This document shows, piece by piece, positions 27,441-37,080 of a stretch of DNA of 64,000 bases. The notes below the pieces were generated by a model that searched no databases, was not told where the DNA came from, and saw only the letters and a program-made list of their open reading frames with translations. The stretch lies in NCBI GenBank assembly GCA_964016105.1, contig CAXHEX010000006.1, positions 186,001-250,000 of the forward strand, written 5' to 3'. The translations under genes and the position numbers were made by a program. Every line of letters begins with the position of its first letter. Position 1 is the first letter of the stretch. The DNA comes from Ketobacter sp964016105 (GTDB taxonomy: Bacteria; Pseudomonadota; Gammaproteobacteria; Pseudomonadales; Ketobacteraceae).

Positions 27441-28160
27441 ATGAGTTTGCGAATATTAGCTATTGATACCTCATTCGAGTCCTGTTCCGCTGCATTACAC
27501 AGTGATGGTCAGATGTATGAACGTCATACCGAGCAGCCGCGGCAACATGCCCAGCGTATTTTGCCCATGGTCCATGAGCTGTTGCAGCAGGCTGGCATAA
27601 CGCTATCTCAAGTGGAGCTCATGGTTTTTGGCCGCGGCCCGGGTGCATTTACCGGGTTGAGAATTGCCGCCGGAGTGGTGCAGGGCCTGGCATTTGGGGC
27701 CGCTATTCCTGTTTTACCTGTTTCTTCTTTAGCGCTACTTGCCCAGCAAGCCTACACTGAAAAGGGGTGGCGCCATTGCCATGTGGCAGTAGACGCACGC
27801 ATGGGGGAAGTTTACTGGGGAAGCTTCAGTATTCTCCACAACGGCACCATCGAGTTATTGGGCAGCGAGGCAGTATTGCCGCCAGATCAAATCCGTTTTA
27901 GCTCCAACCTGGATGGAAACAACGAATATTACGGCGTGGGTTCGGGCTGGGCTTTTCGACAGCAATTAGAGCAGGGTTGTGGCTCGGTTTTGGACTGTGA
28001 TTGCACAATTCAGCCTAGGGCAAGCAGCTTGATTACCCTGGCACAGAAGCAAATTGGCACTGCATCGCTGCAACATTGTGACGCTATTATCCAAGCCCAT
28101 GAAGTGGCTCCGGTATACCTTCGCAATAATGTGGCGGCCAAACCCGGTGCGGGAAAATAA
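27441..28160 (+). CDS. tsaB: tRNA threonylcarbamoyladenosine biosynthesis protein TsaB
   Basis: TsaB partners TsaD and TsaE in making t6A37 of ANN-decoding tRNAs; it has the ASKHA fold but no ATPase site of its own. The 239-aa product begins ILAIDTSFESCSAAL and has FGRGPGAFTGLRIAAGVVQGLAFG, the family hallmark. It lies in a row with the helicase upstream and a thioesterase downstream. Confidence 0.93.
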   Translation: MSLRILAIDTSFESCSAALHSDGQMYERHTEQPRQHAQRILPMVHELLQQAGITLSQVELMVFGRGPGAFTGLRIAAGVVQGLAFGAAIPVLPVSSLALLAQQAYTEKGWRHCHVAVDARMGEVYWGSFSILHNGTIELLGSEAVLPPDQIRFSSNLDGNNEYYGVGSGWAFRQQLEQGCGSVLDCDCTIQPRASSLITLAQKQIGTASLQHCDAIIQAHEVAPVYLRNNVAAKPGAGK

Positions 28161-28169
28161 CGGACCAAA

Positions 28170-28640
28170 ATGATGAATCAAAACAACGTACAGTCATTGC
28201 CTTGGGATTACGGGCTTCCCCCTTTCCTGCGCCAAATTAATGTAGGTGAAGATCATATAGACATCATGGGCCACACCAACAACGTGGTCTATGTGAGTTG
28301 GTTAGAGGATGTGGCCTGGGGGCACTCTAAGGCGTTAGGTTTGGGTTGGGAGCGCTATCAACAACTCAATAGGGCGATGGTGGCGCGTCGCCATGAAGTT
28401 GATTATCTGGCGGCGACCTTTGCCGGTGATGAGTTGGTGATGGGGACTTGGATAACAGAAAACGACAGAAAACTTTCTATCACCCGTCGCTATCAGCTGA
28501 TACGGTTAAAAGACAGTGTGACTGTTTTACGTGGCTGCACCAAGTGGGTCTGTGTGGCTTTGGACAGTGGTAAGCCCAAGCGAATGCCGGAAGCGTTCGT
28601 AGATGGATATGTGGTAACAGAAGAAGGTGTTAGAGGTTAG
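28170..28640 (+). CDS. YbgC-like 4-hydroxybenzoyl-CoA thioesterase family protein
   Basis: The 156-aa hotdog-fold protein carries DIMGHTNNVVYVSWLEDVAWGHSKALGLG, the 4HBT motif in which the catalytic Asp position lies just before GHTNN. Members hydrolyse acyl-CoA or acyl-ACP esters; the substrate is not evident. It is 10 bp after tsaB and 4 bp before uppP, so likely cotranscribed. Confidence 0.85.
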   Translation: MMNQNNVQSLPWDYGLPPFLRQINVGEDHIDIMGHTNNVVYVSWLEDVAWGHSKALGLGWERYQQLNRAMVARRHEVDYLAATFAGDELVMGTWITENDRKLSITRRYQLIRLKDSVTVLRGCTKWVCVALDSGKPKRMPEAFVDGYVVTEEGVRG

Positions 28641-28643
28641 TTT

Positions 28644-29453
28644 ATGGAATTTGCAGTACAGGCTTTGTTGCTGGCCATCATACAGGGGTTAACAGAATTT
28701 CTGCCTGTGTCCAGCTCCGCTCATTTGATTTTACCCTCTCAAGTGTTGGGGTGGTCCGATCAGGGTCAAGCCTTTGATGTGGCAGTACACCTGGGTACCT
28801 TGATTGCGGTAATGGCCTATTTCAACAAGGACATTCGACGCATCCTCACGGGTATGTGGCAATCCCTGCAAAGCCGTCAGATGAACTCTGACATGGGGCT
28901 GGGCCTGGCGGTGGGGGTGGGCACCATTCCCGCCGTGGTTTTTGGCGGATTGTTCAGTGATTTTATTGAAGACAACCTGCGTTCCAGTTTTGTGATTGCC
29001 TGTAGCACTGTGGTGTTTGGCCTTCTTTTATGGGCTGGTGACAAATCAGGCAAACAGCTCTATAGAGAGGATAAAATTACCCTTAAAGTGGGCTTAATGA
29101 TTGGAATGGCCCAGGCCTTGGCATTAATTCCAGGCACCTCTCGCAGTGGAATTACCATGACAGCGGCTCTCTTTATGGGCTTCAATCGGGTCGCAGCTGC
29201 ACGCTTTTCCATGTTGCTGTCAATACCTATTATCCTGGCGGCGGGCTCCCTGGAAACGTTTAAATTGGTCTCCGGCAATGAGCCCATTGCCTGGGGCTTT
29301 ATGGGGTTGGGCTTTTTGGCCTCCGCCATTAGTGCGTTTATGTGTATACATGTGTTTTTGGCTCTGATTTCTCGAATGGGTATGCTGCCTTTTGTGATTT
29401 ATCGGTTATTATTGGGGGGCTTTTTATTCCTGTTCGTGGGGCTTGGCACTTAA
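28644..29453 (+). CDS. uppP: Undecaprenyl-diphosphatase UppP/BacA
   Basis: UppP recycles undecaprenyl pyrophosphate to the monophosphate carrier for peptidoglycan and O-antigen; overproduction gives bacitracin resistance. The 269-aa integral membrane protein shows the two family motifs: IIQGLTEFLPVSSSAHLIL at the N-terminus (Glu-rich motif) and the PGTSRSGITMT motif at about residue 165. Confidence 0.96.
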   Translation: MEFAVQALLLAIIQGLTEFLPVSSSAHLILPSQVLGWSDQGQAFDVAVHLGTLIAVMAYFNKDIRRILTGMWQSLQSRQMNSDMGLGLAVGVGTIPAVVFGGLFSDFIEDNLRSSFVIACSTVVFGLLLWAGDKSGKQLYREDKITLKVGLMIGMAQALALIPGTSRSGITMTAALFMGFNRVAAARFSMLLSIPIILAAGSLETFKLVSGNEPIAWGFMGLGFLASAISAFMCIHVFLALISRMGMLPFVIYRLLLGGFLFLFVGLGT

Positions 29454-29517
29454 CTTGGTGCTTTCCTTCTTGATAGGGCTATAATCTCCATAGGGAATCT
29501 GGGTTTTTAAACCGCCG

Positions 29518-29889
29518 ATGCAAATAAACAGCAGCGCAAACAACTATTTAACCACTACACTGCCAAGCCGAGACCAAAATCAATCGGAACCGCGGGGGCT
29601 TGGTCGTGCCGCTGGAAAAAACCCAGCGGATCACCCTCCTGGCTTTGAACCTGGGGTTAGCTCCCAGATAAGCGAAGCTGCCAGGCAGGCTGCAAGCCAG
29701 CAACAGGTTGTACCTGTGAATGCTGGGGAGCGCAGTCAGAGTACCTACCAATATTATCCTTCCGAGCGCAAAGAGAACCTAACCTCGCTGCAACAACGGG
29801 CGCTCCAGGCATATGACACCAACCAGCAGATGAGTCGTGAAGACCAAGCCAGTGGCGAGTTTCTGGGTGGCTTGGATGTGTTCGCCTGA
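29518..29889 (+). CDS. Small hypothetical protein, disordered, Gln/Ser-rich
   Basis: The 123-aa product has no signal peptide or membrane segment and is rich in Gln, Ser, Ala and Pro, so it is probably largely disordered. A helical segment (LTSLQQRALQAYDTNQQM, about residues 87-104) precedes GEFLGGLDVFA at the C-terminus. It lies between uppP and rsmJ on the same strand, 16 bp before rsmJ, which supports its being real. I do not recognise a function; it could be a short secreted or scaffold protein. Confidence 0.6.
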   Translation: MQINSSANNYLTTTLPSRDQNQSEPRGLGRAAGKNPADHPPGFEPGVSSQISEAARQAASQQQVVPVNAGERSQSTYQYYPSERKENLTSLQQRALQAYDTNQQMSREDQASGEFLGGLDVFA

Positions 29890-29905
29890 TTTCTAAAGGT
29901 CCATT

Positions 29906-30682
29906 GTGGAACGGAACTGGATTGTTATAGACCAACCTGAGTTGCGAGAGCGTCTTGCCCATCTTGGTATTTCCCCGCATATGTTTGAAGGCCGCTGGTC
30001 CAGTGAGCAGGGTTCGGAAACCGTTGTCGGAGTGGTGGCTGTGTTGGAGTGGCGCGTTGGTTGCCTGCAATTGCGGCCGCTGGATAAATCACTGGGTAAC
30101 CCCATTCAGGTGGACTTTCTGTCAGGCAAAACCGGTTTTCGTTCCCAGCGCGCCAGTCACGAAATGATTGTGAAAGCCGTGGCAGGCCGTGCCAAGGGGC
30201 CACTGCAGGTTTGGGATATGAGCGCTGGCTTAGGGCGAGACAGTTTTATTCTGGCGGCGGCGGGATTTTCTGTGCTGGCACTGGAGCGTAATCCCGTAAT
30301 CGCTTGTTTGCTGAAGGATGGTCTGGATCGCGCTCAGATGCAGGCTCAGGCGGCACCGGTGGTTGAGCGAATTGAATTTTATCAGGGTGACGCCATCACT
30401 TATCTGGAAAAAGCAGAGTACCAGCAGGCCCCGGACGTGATTTATCTTGATCCCATGTTTCCAGAACGGACCAAAGCCGCATTGGTAAAAAAAGAGATGA
30501 GAATTTTCCGTGAATTGGTGGGGCAGGATTCGGATGCGGACACTTTGCTAAACCTGGCTTTAAATACTGCTCACAAGCGCGTGGTGGTGAAGAGGCCACG
30601 CAAGGCCTCTGTCATTGGCACCATAAAACCCAGTCATCAACTGATTGGCAAAAGTAGCCGCTTCGACGTTTATTCAATTTGA
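29906..30682 (+). CDS. rsmJ: 16S rRNA (guanine-1516-N2)-methyltransferase RsmJ
   Basis: RsmJ methylates G1516 of 16S rRNA with SAM. The 258-aa product has the family segment LGNPIQVDFLSGKTGFRSQRASH, the SAM motif WDMSAGLGRDSFILAAAGFSV, and VIYLDPMFPERTKAALVKKEMR with the DPMFPxR catalytic motif. The start is GTG 29906. It is convergent with plsB, whose stop is 11 bp away. Confidence 0.93.
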   Translation: MERNWIVIDQPELRERLAHLGISPHMFEGRWSSEQGSETVVGVVAVLEWRVGCLQLRPLDKSLGNPIQVDFLSGKTGFRSQRASHEMIVKAVAGRAKGPLQVWDMSAGLGRDSFILAAAGFSVLALERNPVIACLLKDGLDRAQMQAQAAPVVERIEFYQGDAITYLEKAEYQQAPDVIYLDPMFPERTKAALVKKEMRIFRELVGQDSDADTLLNLALNTAHKRVVVKRPRKASVIGTIKPSHQLIGKSSRFDVYSI

Positions 30683-30693
30683 GTTGTTTTGCT

Positions 30694-33189
30694 CTAGGCT
30701 TCTTCAGGTTCGGCAAACTCCTTTTCAAGATCCAGCTCGGCAATTTGTTGAATACTTTGCCGGGTGTCAGCACTGAGCAGGCTGTGCGCATCTTCATAGG
30801 ATCGTATAAGCGCGTCTCCAAACTCCAGATTACCTTCACCATTGCGGGCAATAATGTCGTTTTTTATCAGTGCTTGTATAAAGTTCTTGAATAACGCCTT
30901 ATCTGAAAACTCAGGGCCACTGGATTCGTGTAGTAGCGACATTCTTTGTGCCAACATAGTACAGGCGTTTTCCAGTGCAGCCCGTTGGATTTTTCCGGAG
31001 CCCGCTTTCACCAGAATTTCCACTGTGATAAAAAACCGCTCCAACGATTGTTTAGTGGTATTGGCAAGAATCGATAGATGCATGTATTCGGTGGTGCGAG
31101 GATCCGGTGCCCAGACTTCCACGTCGTTTGCCACCAAATAGCCGTAATCCACCAGAAACTCTACGCTTTGTTCCACCACCCCGGGTATTTCTTCCTCGCT
31201 CCAATGGATAAACAATTCAGAACGAACAAACTGATAGAGTTGACTCACCTGATTGACCAATACACAGCGCTTGATACGGCGGTGATTTAAAACCTGACAG
31301 GCCACAAGAGACAACAGCGAATAAACGTGGATGATATTGTTGCGGTAGTAAGTCATTAATAGGGCTTTGTCTTCCGCGAATCGTATGACATCGCCAAAGG
31401 GGTGCTTCTGCCTCACCAGCACATCCATACCTTCGCAGTAGGCGATTACCTCAGCACCACTGATTTCCGGCACCAATAAATGGTCGGAGTAGGGAAACTT
31501 GCGGGCAAACGCCAAGTGAAAATCCAGGTGTTCCGCCAGAGTACGCTCATCCATGGCCTGGTTAGGGGTTGAGAGCAGGGCCAGACTGAGTAGATTGATT
31601 GGATTGATTACGGCGGCGTTATTTATACCGGTAATAATATTATTACCCAGTGCATCCACGGTTTCAGAAACCCAAGGGGGTGGCGAGCTGTCATCATAGG
31701 CCTGGGCATGCCAAGCCGGTTCTATTGCATCAAGCTGATCGTTCAGGTGGATGGGTTCGCCAAAATTCACATAGACCTTACCGAATTTTCCCTTCAGCCG
31801 TCTAAGTGTACCGAACAGTGAAAATATGGATTCCTTTTTCTTTTCTTTACCGTACAGCTCGCCCAAGTAGGTGCTGCCTTCTAACACCTTTTCATAACTC
31901 ACATGTACTGGCACAAAGACAAAATTGCGACGCCGGGTACGTAAGAAACTGCGCACCGTCATAGCCAGCATTCCTGGTCTGGGGGATAACAGTCTTCCGG
32001 TCCTGCTGCGGCCACCCTCAACGAAATATTCCACCGAAAAACCACGGTCAAACATCATGTTCAGGTATTCATTAAAGACCGCCGTATACAGACGGTTTCC
32101 TTTGAAGCTGCGGCGCAGAAAAAATGCGCCGCCCCGTCTTAGGATGGGCCCCACAATGGGCATATTGAGATTCACCCCGGCGGCGATATGGGGTGGCACC
32201 ATACCATGTCGAAACAGAAGGTAGGACATGAGCAAATAGTCGATATGACTGCGATGGCAGGGTACATAAATTACTTCATTGTTGGTGGCGACTTTTTTGA
32301 GCCGATCTATGCCGGTGACCGATACGCCGTTGTACAGCTTGTTCCATAACCAGGTAAGAACGATATAGTAGATTCGGATAACAGAATGAGAGTAGTCTGC
32401 TGCAATCTCCCGCGCATAACCGCGCGCCAGGCTATTCGCCTTTCTGGCGCTGCCCTTGGGTCGTTCTGCTTCCGCTGCAATGGCAGCTACCACGTTGGGC
32501 ATACCCAACAGAGTGTTTACCATGGTGCTACGGTGAGAAAGGTCAGGGCCAATTACCGCTTCTCGCATGCGTCTGAAGTGAGTTCTAAATACCCGGCCCA
32601 CTTTGCGAATCGTGAGCTCTGTGGGTAACTTTTCGTCCACCACTTGGCGAGCGGATACCGGTTCACCAAATTGAACTACAGTTTGACGGCCCTGTATCAA
32701 AATCATCAACAGTTTTCTGAACATGCCCGGCACGCGCCAGCTGTCGGAAAACAGAATTTTAAAAATGGAGTTTTCCCGGGACGGGGCTCTACCCCAAAAT
32801 ATGGAAACAGGAACCAACTGAATGTCCAGCTCTGGATTTTTTTCCAGCTCATCAACGATGGCCACCAGTTGTTTTGATGGGGTCTGAATTAATTCTTTGC
32901 GTCGCCACACCCAGCCTTTCCCGGTCAGAAAGAATGCCGCTTTGCTATTTTTGTACTGACCCAGCTCAAACCCATCCGATGGTTTGGGTAGAGGCAGATT
33001 TTTGCATTCGGATTCCAGTACCAGATAGTCAGATAAAGAATCATTTTTTAACACGTAACAAATGGGAAGTTCAGGGTCGATATTCAGGGTTTCCATGTCT
33101 TCCGGCTGTACTTGGGTGCGTACAACCCACGATAGAATGGTTTTAACTAACCAGATAAAAAGTAGATCTAAACCTAACCAGCGAGTCAT
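30694..33189 (-). CDS. plsB: Glycerol-3-phosphate 1-O-acyltransferase PlsB
   Basis: PlsB acylates the sn-1 position of glycerol-3-phosphate at the inner membrane, the first step of phospholipid synthesis. It is 831 aa, full length. Catalytic motifs are VPCHRSHIDYLLMSYLL (HX4D), GAFFLRRSF and FVEGGRSRTGRLLSPRPGMLAM (block III). It has an N-terminal hydrophobic segment. Its upstream 276 bp (33190-33465) holds the divergent promoters of plsB and the ABC exporter. Confidence 0.95.
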   Translation of the reverse strand: MTRWLGLDLLFIWLVKTILSWVVRTQVQPEDMETLNIDPELPICYVLKNDSLSDYLVLESECKNLPLPKPSDGFELGQYKNSKAAFFLTGKGWVWRRKELIQTPSKQLVAIVDELEKNPELDIQLVPVSIFWGRAPSRENSIFKILFSDSWRVPGMFRKLLMILIQGRQTVVQFGEPVSARQVVDEKLPTELTIRKVGRVFRTHFRRMREAVIGPDLSHRSTMVNTLLGMPNVVAAIAAEAERPKGSARKANSLARGYAREIAADYSHSVIRIYYIVLTWLWNKLYNGVSVTGIDRLKKVATNNEVIYVPCHRSHIDYLLMSYLLFRHGMVPPHIAAGVNLNMPIVGPILRRGGAFFLRRSFKGNRLYTAVFNEYLNMMFDRGFSVEYFVEGGRSRTGRLLSPRPGMLAMTVRSFLRTRRRNFVFVPVHVSYEKVLEGSTYLGELYGKEKKKESIFSLFGTLRRLKGKFGKVYVNFGEPIHLNDQLDAIEPAWHAQAYDDSSPPPWVSETVDALGNNIITGINNAAVINPINLLSLALLSTPNQAMDERTLAEHLDFHLAFARKFPYSDHLLVPEISGAEVIAYCEGMDVLVRQKHPFGDVIRFAEDKALLMTYYRNNIIHVYSLLSLVACQVLNHRRIKRCVLVNQVSQLYQFVRSELFIHWSEEEIPGVVEQSVEFLVDYGYLVANDVEVWAPDPRTTEYMHLSILANTTKQSLERFFITVEILVKAGSGKIQRAALENACTMLAQRMSLLHESSGPEFSDKALFKNFIQALIKNDIIARNGEGNLEFGDALIRSYEDAHSLLSADTRQSIQQIAELDLEKEFAEPEEA

Positions 33190-33465
33190 TGTGAGCCTTC
33201 ACGTCATGGAGAATGGGCTGAAGTCTAAAGGTTCCTTTGTGGATAGGCAAAAAAGCCGATTGCCGTACTGTAACAAACCATGAAAAGGTCCCATCCACGA
33301 CTTCAGTGCGTTGAAATATTATGCCCCCTGCCTAAAATGAGCGCCCATTACTGGCGGCCCAGGGCACAAGAACTTTTTCGTCTACCCAGGGTCAAAGCCG
33401 CTGGCTGAAAATACAGCCGAAAATTGGGTTTAGAAAACAATACGTTAGATGGATCAGGGATACTC

Positions 33466-34383
33466 ATGATTAAGATTGATAATCTAACCAAACAATTTGG
33501 TCGTTTTACTGCGGTGGATGGGCTTTCATTTACTGTGGCTCCGGGTGAAGTTTTGGGTTTTTTGGGGCCCAATGGCGCGGGCAAATCCACCACCATGAAA
33601 ATGATCACGGGCTTTCTGGCCCCCACTTCGGGGCAGGTAACCGTGTTTGGTAAAGACGCTGTTGAATTTGCTTTACAAACCAAGTCCGTCATGGGCTACC
33701 TGCCAGAGGGGGCGCCCAGCTACGGTGATATGACCCCCAGTCAGTTTTTAAAGTTTGTGGGTCAGGTAAGAGGCCTAAAAGGCGCTGGGCTCAAACAACG
33801 TTTGGCCCAGGTCACAGAAATTCTACACCTTGAAAAGGTCAGCCAGCAGCCCATTGATACTTTGTCTAAAGGCTTTAAGCGCCGTGTTGGGCTTGCCCAA
33901 GCCATCATTCACGATCCCCAGGTGTTGATTCTAGACGAGCCCACAGACGGATTGGATCCTAATCAAAAACAAGAAGTCCGCAATCTCATAGCCAATCTTG
34001 CCCAGGATAAAATTGTGATTGTTTCAACTCACATCCTGGAAGAAGTGAGTGCGGTCTGCAGTCGTGCCATCATCATTGCTGGCGGTAAGATCCTGGCGGA
34101 TGGTAGCCCCGCTGAATTGCAGGCCCGCTCCCGTTACCACGGCGCTGTACGGCTGCAATTGGAGGGTGTTCTGGATCCCACTTCCAAATTACAGGCTCTT
34201 GATCAGGTGAGTGCAGTGGAAAAAGAAGGCTCCGCCTGGGTAGTGTTTCCGCAAGCCAATCAAAACCTCTACCTGGCTGTGCATGGTTTGATAGCGGAGC
34301 AGGGTTGGCCAGTGCAGGAATTCTCCATGGAGCAAGGGCGCCTGGATGAAGTGTTCCGTGCAATAACACAGGAGGCTGCGTGA
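33466..34383 (+). CDS. ABC transporter ATPase, GldA/CcmA type
   Basis: This is the ATP-binding subunit of an ABC-2 type exporter. ATG 33466 (MIKIDNLTKQFGRFTAVDGLSF) fits the family; an in-frame ATG 42 bp upstream is less likely. The 305-aa product has Walker A GPNGAGKST, signature LSKGFKRRVGLAQA, Walker B VLILDEPTDGLDP, and a C-terminal domain ending LDEVFRAITQ as in GldA. It is coupled to the permease (1-bp overlap). The cargo is unknown. Confidence 0.88.
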   Translation: MIKIDNLTKQFGRFTAVDGLSFTVAPGEVLGFLGPNGAGKSTTMKMITGFLAPTSGQVTVFGKDAVEFALQTKSVMGYLPEGAPSYGDMTPSQFLKFVGQVRGLKGAGLKQRLAQVTEILHLEKVSQQPIDTLSKGFKRRVGLAQAIIHDPQVLILDEPTDGLDPNQKQEVRNLIANLAQDKIVIVSTHILEEVSAVCSRAIIIAGGKILADGSPAELQARSRYHGAVRLQLEGVLDPTSKLQALDQVSAVEKEGSAWVVFPQANQNLYLAVHGLIAEQGWPVQEFSMEQGRLDEVFRAITQEAA

Positions 34384-35117
34384 TGGGTGGGTTACCAGTG
34401 GTTTTTAAGCGGGAGTTGGCCAGCTATTTTGCCACTCCACTGGCTTATGTGTTTATTGTAATTTTTTTGATGTTGGCCGGGTCATTTACTTTTTTCTTTG
34501 GTGGTTTCTTTGACAATGGTCAGGCTGACCTGCGGTCGTTCTTCAATTATCACCCTTGGTTGTACCTGTTTTTAGTTCCCGCTCTTTCCATGGGCCTGTG
34601 GGCCGATGAACGTAAGAGTGGCACCCTTGAATTGCTTATGACTTTGCCATTGCGGCTACGCGACATGGTGTTGGGAAAGTTCCTGGCCGCTTGGGTGTTC
34701 ACAGGGATTGCCCTTGTGCTGACCTGCCCCATATGGATTACGGTGAATTACTTGGGTGATCCTGACAATGGTGTGATCCTGGCCAGTTACCTGGGCAGCT
34801 GGTTTATGGCGGGGGCGTTACTTGCGGTGGGGTCCTGTATTTCTGCATCTACCAAGAACCAGGTTATCGCGTTTATTGTGACGGTGGTGGTGTGCTTTTT
34901 GTTAATGGTGACCGGTATGGAGATTGTTCAAGGTTGGCTGCCCAACTGGTTTGCAGATTGGGCCCTGGATTCCATCGCTGCCCTCAGTTTCTTGAGCCAC
35001 TATCAATCCATTGCCAAAGGGGTATTGGATGTAAGGGATGTATTTTACTTTTTAATTCTGATCGCCGGCTGGTTGGTCGCCACGGCTATCGTGATTGATA
35101 TGAAGAAAGCAAGTTAG
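34383..35117 (+). CDS. ABC-2 type permease, GldF-like
   Basis: The 244-aa integral membrane protein has six hydrophobic segments. It shares the GldF layout: LPVVFKRELASYFATPLAYVF, then a loop, LVPALSMGLWADERKSGTLELLMTLP and a C-terminal pair of helices. In Bacteroidetes GldAFG is tied to gliding; in proteobacteria similar triads occur in non-gliders, so the role here is open. Confidence 0.82.
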   Translation: MGGLPVVFKRELASYFATPLAYVFIVIFLMLAGSFTFFFGGFFDNGQADLRSFFNYHPWLYLFLVPALSMGLWADERKSGTLELLMTLPLRLRDMVLGKFLAAWVFTGIALVLTCPIWITVNYLGDPDNGVILASYLGSWFMAGALLAVGSCISASTKNQVIAFIVTVVVCFLLMVTGMEIVQGWLPNWFADWALDSIAALSFLSHYQSIAKGVLDVRDVFYFLILIAGWLVATAIVIDMKKAS

Positions 35118-35129
35118 GGGGGCAACAGA

Positions 35130-37061
35130 ATGCGTGTGAATAAATGGTTTTCTGGTACTGGCCTGGTGTTGTTAGCCCTGGCGGTACTGTTTTCCACATT
35201 GTTAACGGATCGTTTATTTAAAGGGGTACGTCTTGATCTAACCGAGGGTGGGTTATACACCCTATCTGAGGGGTCACAAAATATTGTCAACCACTTGGAT
35301 CAGCCGTTGGATTTGTATTTCTTTTTCTCCCAGAGCAGCACCCGGGAAGCTTTGGGATGGCGTAACTACGCCAAACAGGTTAGGGAATTGCTGGAGGAGT
35401 TTGAATTACGATCGAATGGTAAGCTGCGGCTAACGGTAATCGACCCGGAGCCGTTCTCTGAAGACGAAGATCGAGCTGCAGCGTTTGGATTGCAGGCGGT
35501 GCCGGTGGCCGGTGGTGATTCTATTTACTTTGGATTGGTGGCGCAATACGGTGAACTGAAAGCGGAAACCAAGCCCGAAGACAACGAGCGGGCCACTTTG
35601 GAAATTCCGTTCTTTCAACCCGGTCGCCAAGGCTTTTTGGAATACGACATTGCCAAGCTGATCCATCGTGTGACCCAACCCAGTAAGCCTGCGGTGGGTT
35701 TGATCAGCGGGTTGGAGTTAGAAGGTGGATTTGACATGATGAGCCGTCAGCCTACTCCTCCCTGGTTTAGCATCAGTCAAATTAAACAATTGTTTGATGT
35801 GCAAACCATCGCTAGCAATGAGCAGGATATCAGCACGGGAGACTACGATCTTCTGCTGGTGGTGCACCCCGTAGGCTTAACCCCCGAAGCGTTATTTGCC
35901 ATAGACCAATTTGTGCTGGCGGGTGGCCATGCGTTGTTTTTTGTGGATCCCTTTGCTGAATTGGATCGAAACCGTGAGAACAAGGCCTCCGATGATCTCA
36001 ACAAACTGTTCAACGCCTGGGGTGTGGAAATCAAAATGAATGAGTTTGTGGGTGATGCGCAACTGGCTCTGCAAGTGGGCGGTCAGGGCGGTCGACCTAT
36101 CCGTCATTTAGGTATTTTGCAATTGTCCGATGCGAACCTGGTGACGGACAATCAGGTGGTGGATCAATTGGAAACCCTGCATTTCTCCAGTGCAGGGTAC
36201 CTGACGCCCATTACCGAGAGTAGCACCGAGTTTGAGGCCCTTGTGACCACATCTGATTATGCCATGCCCCTGGAAACCGCAAAATTGCGCACCATGGCTG
36301 ATCCTTCCGTGCTGGCTCAGGGTTTCAATCCCACAGGAGAGAAATATGTATTGGCTGCCCGGGTCAGCGGTGTGGTGAAATCCGCCTTTCCCGCTGGTGT
36401 CCCCATCTCGGAAGCCGGTGATGAAGTGGATTCCAGTGATGAGGCCACTGAATCAACCCTGGCAACGGATTCCAATACCGAGTCTGACCAGGAGTATTTA
36501 ACCCAATCTAAACAGCCCATTAACGTGGTGATTGTAGCGGACAGTGATGTACTTAGTGATCGCTTGTGGGTACAGGTGCAACAGTTTTTTGGTCAGTCCG
36601 TGGCCCAGCCTTTTGCTGATAATGGCGATTTCTTTTTCAATGCGGTGGACTTGCTTAGTGGTAGCCCAGACTTGATGAGCATACGGGGTCAAGGTCGCTA
36701 TTTCCGTCCCTTTACCGTTGTGAAAGAGATGCAGCGCCAGGCGGAAGATGAGTTCCGAACCGTTGAGCAGGGTCTGCAACAGCAGTTGCAACAGATTGAA
36801 AGCCAATTGGCGGAATTGCAAAGCCAGCAGGGTGATCAAGCTGATATGCTAACCTTGACACCAGAAGTTGAGGCGAAACTGTTGCAGTTCCAACAGGAAA
36901 AACTGGATATCCGCAAACAGTTGCGGGACGTGCAACATCAGCTCAACAAAGATATTGAGCAGTTGGACTTTAATCTTAAGTTAATCAACATTGCATTGGT
37001 GCCCGCATTACTCACCCTGCTGGTTTTGGTGATTGCGGTGGTGCGGCGGCGCAATAGTTAA
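35130..37061 (+). CDS. GldG-like ABC exporter accessory protein
   Basis: The 643-aa product has one N-terminal membrane helix (LVLLALAVLFSTLL), a large periplasmic region of the ABC_transp_aux/GldG type (LTEGGLYTLSEGSQNIV is its start; the conserved VVHPVGLTPEALFAIDQFVLAGG is in the middle), a Gln-rich coiled coil (about residues 540-615) and a C-terminal membrane helix. It is the third gene of the exporter and follows 12 bp after the permease. Residues about 430-460 are an acidic Ser/Thr linker. Confidence 0.8.
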   Translation: MRVNKWFSGTGLVLLALAVLFSTLLTDRLFKGVRLDLTEGGLYTLSEGSQNIVNHLDQPLDLYFFFSQSSTREALGWRNYAKQVRELLEEFELRSNGKLRLTVIDPEPFSEDEDRAAAFGLQAVPVAGGDSIYFGLVAQYGELKAETKPEDNERATLEIPFFQPGRQGFLEYDIAKLIHRVTQPSKPAVGLISGLELEGGFDMMSRQPTPPWFSISQIKQLFDVQTIASNEQDISTGDYDLLLVVHPVGLTPEALFAIDQFVLAGGHALFFVDPFAELDRNRENKASDDLNKLFNAWGVEIKMNEFVGDAQLALQVGGQGGRPIRHLGILQLSDANLVTDNQVVDQLETLHFSSAGYLTPITESSTEFEALVTTSDYAMPLETAKLRTMADPSVLAQGFNPTGEKYVLAARVSGVVKSAFPAGVPISEAGDEVDSSDEATESTLATDSNTESDQEYLTQSKQPINVVIVADSDVLSDRLWVQVQQFFGQSVAQPFADNGDFFFNAVDLLSGSPDLMSIRGQGRYFRPFTVVKEMQRQAEDEFRTVEQGLQQQLQQIESQLAELQSQQGDQADMLTLTPEVEAKLLQFQQEKLDIRKQLRDVQHQLNKDIEQLDFNLKLINIALVPALLTLLVLVIAVVRRRNS

Positions 37062-37080
37062 TGTTAGCAAAAGGGCCAGG

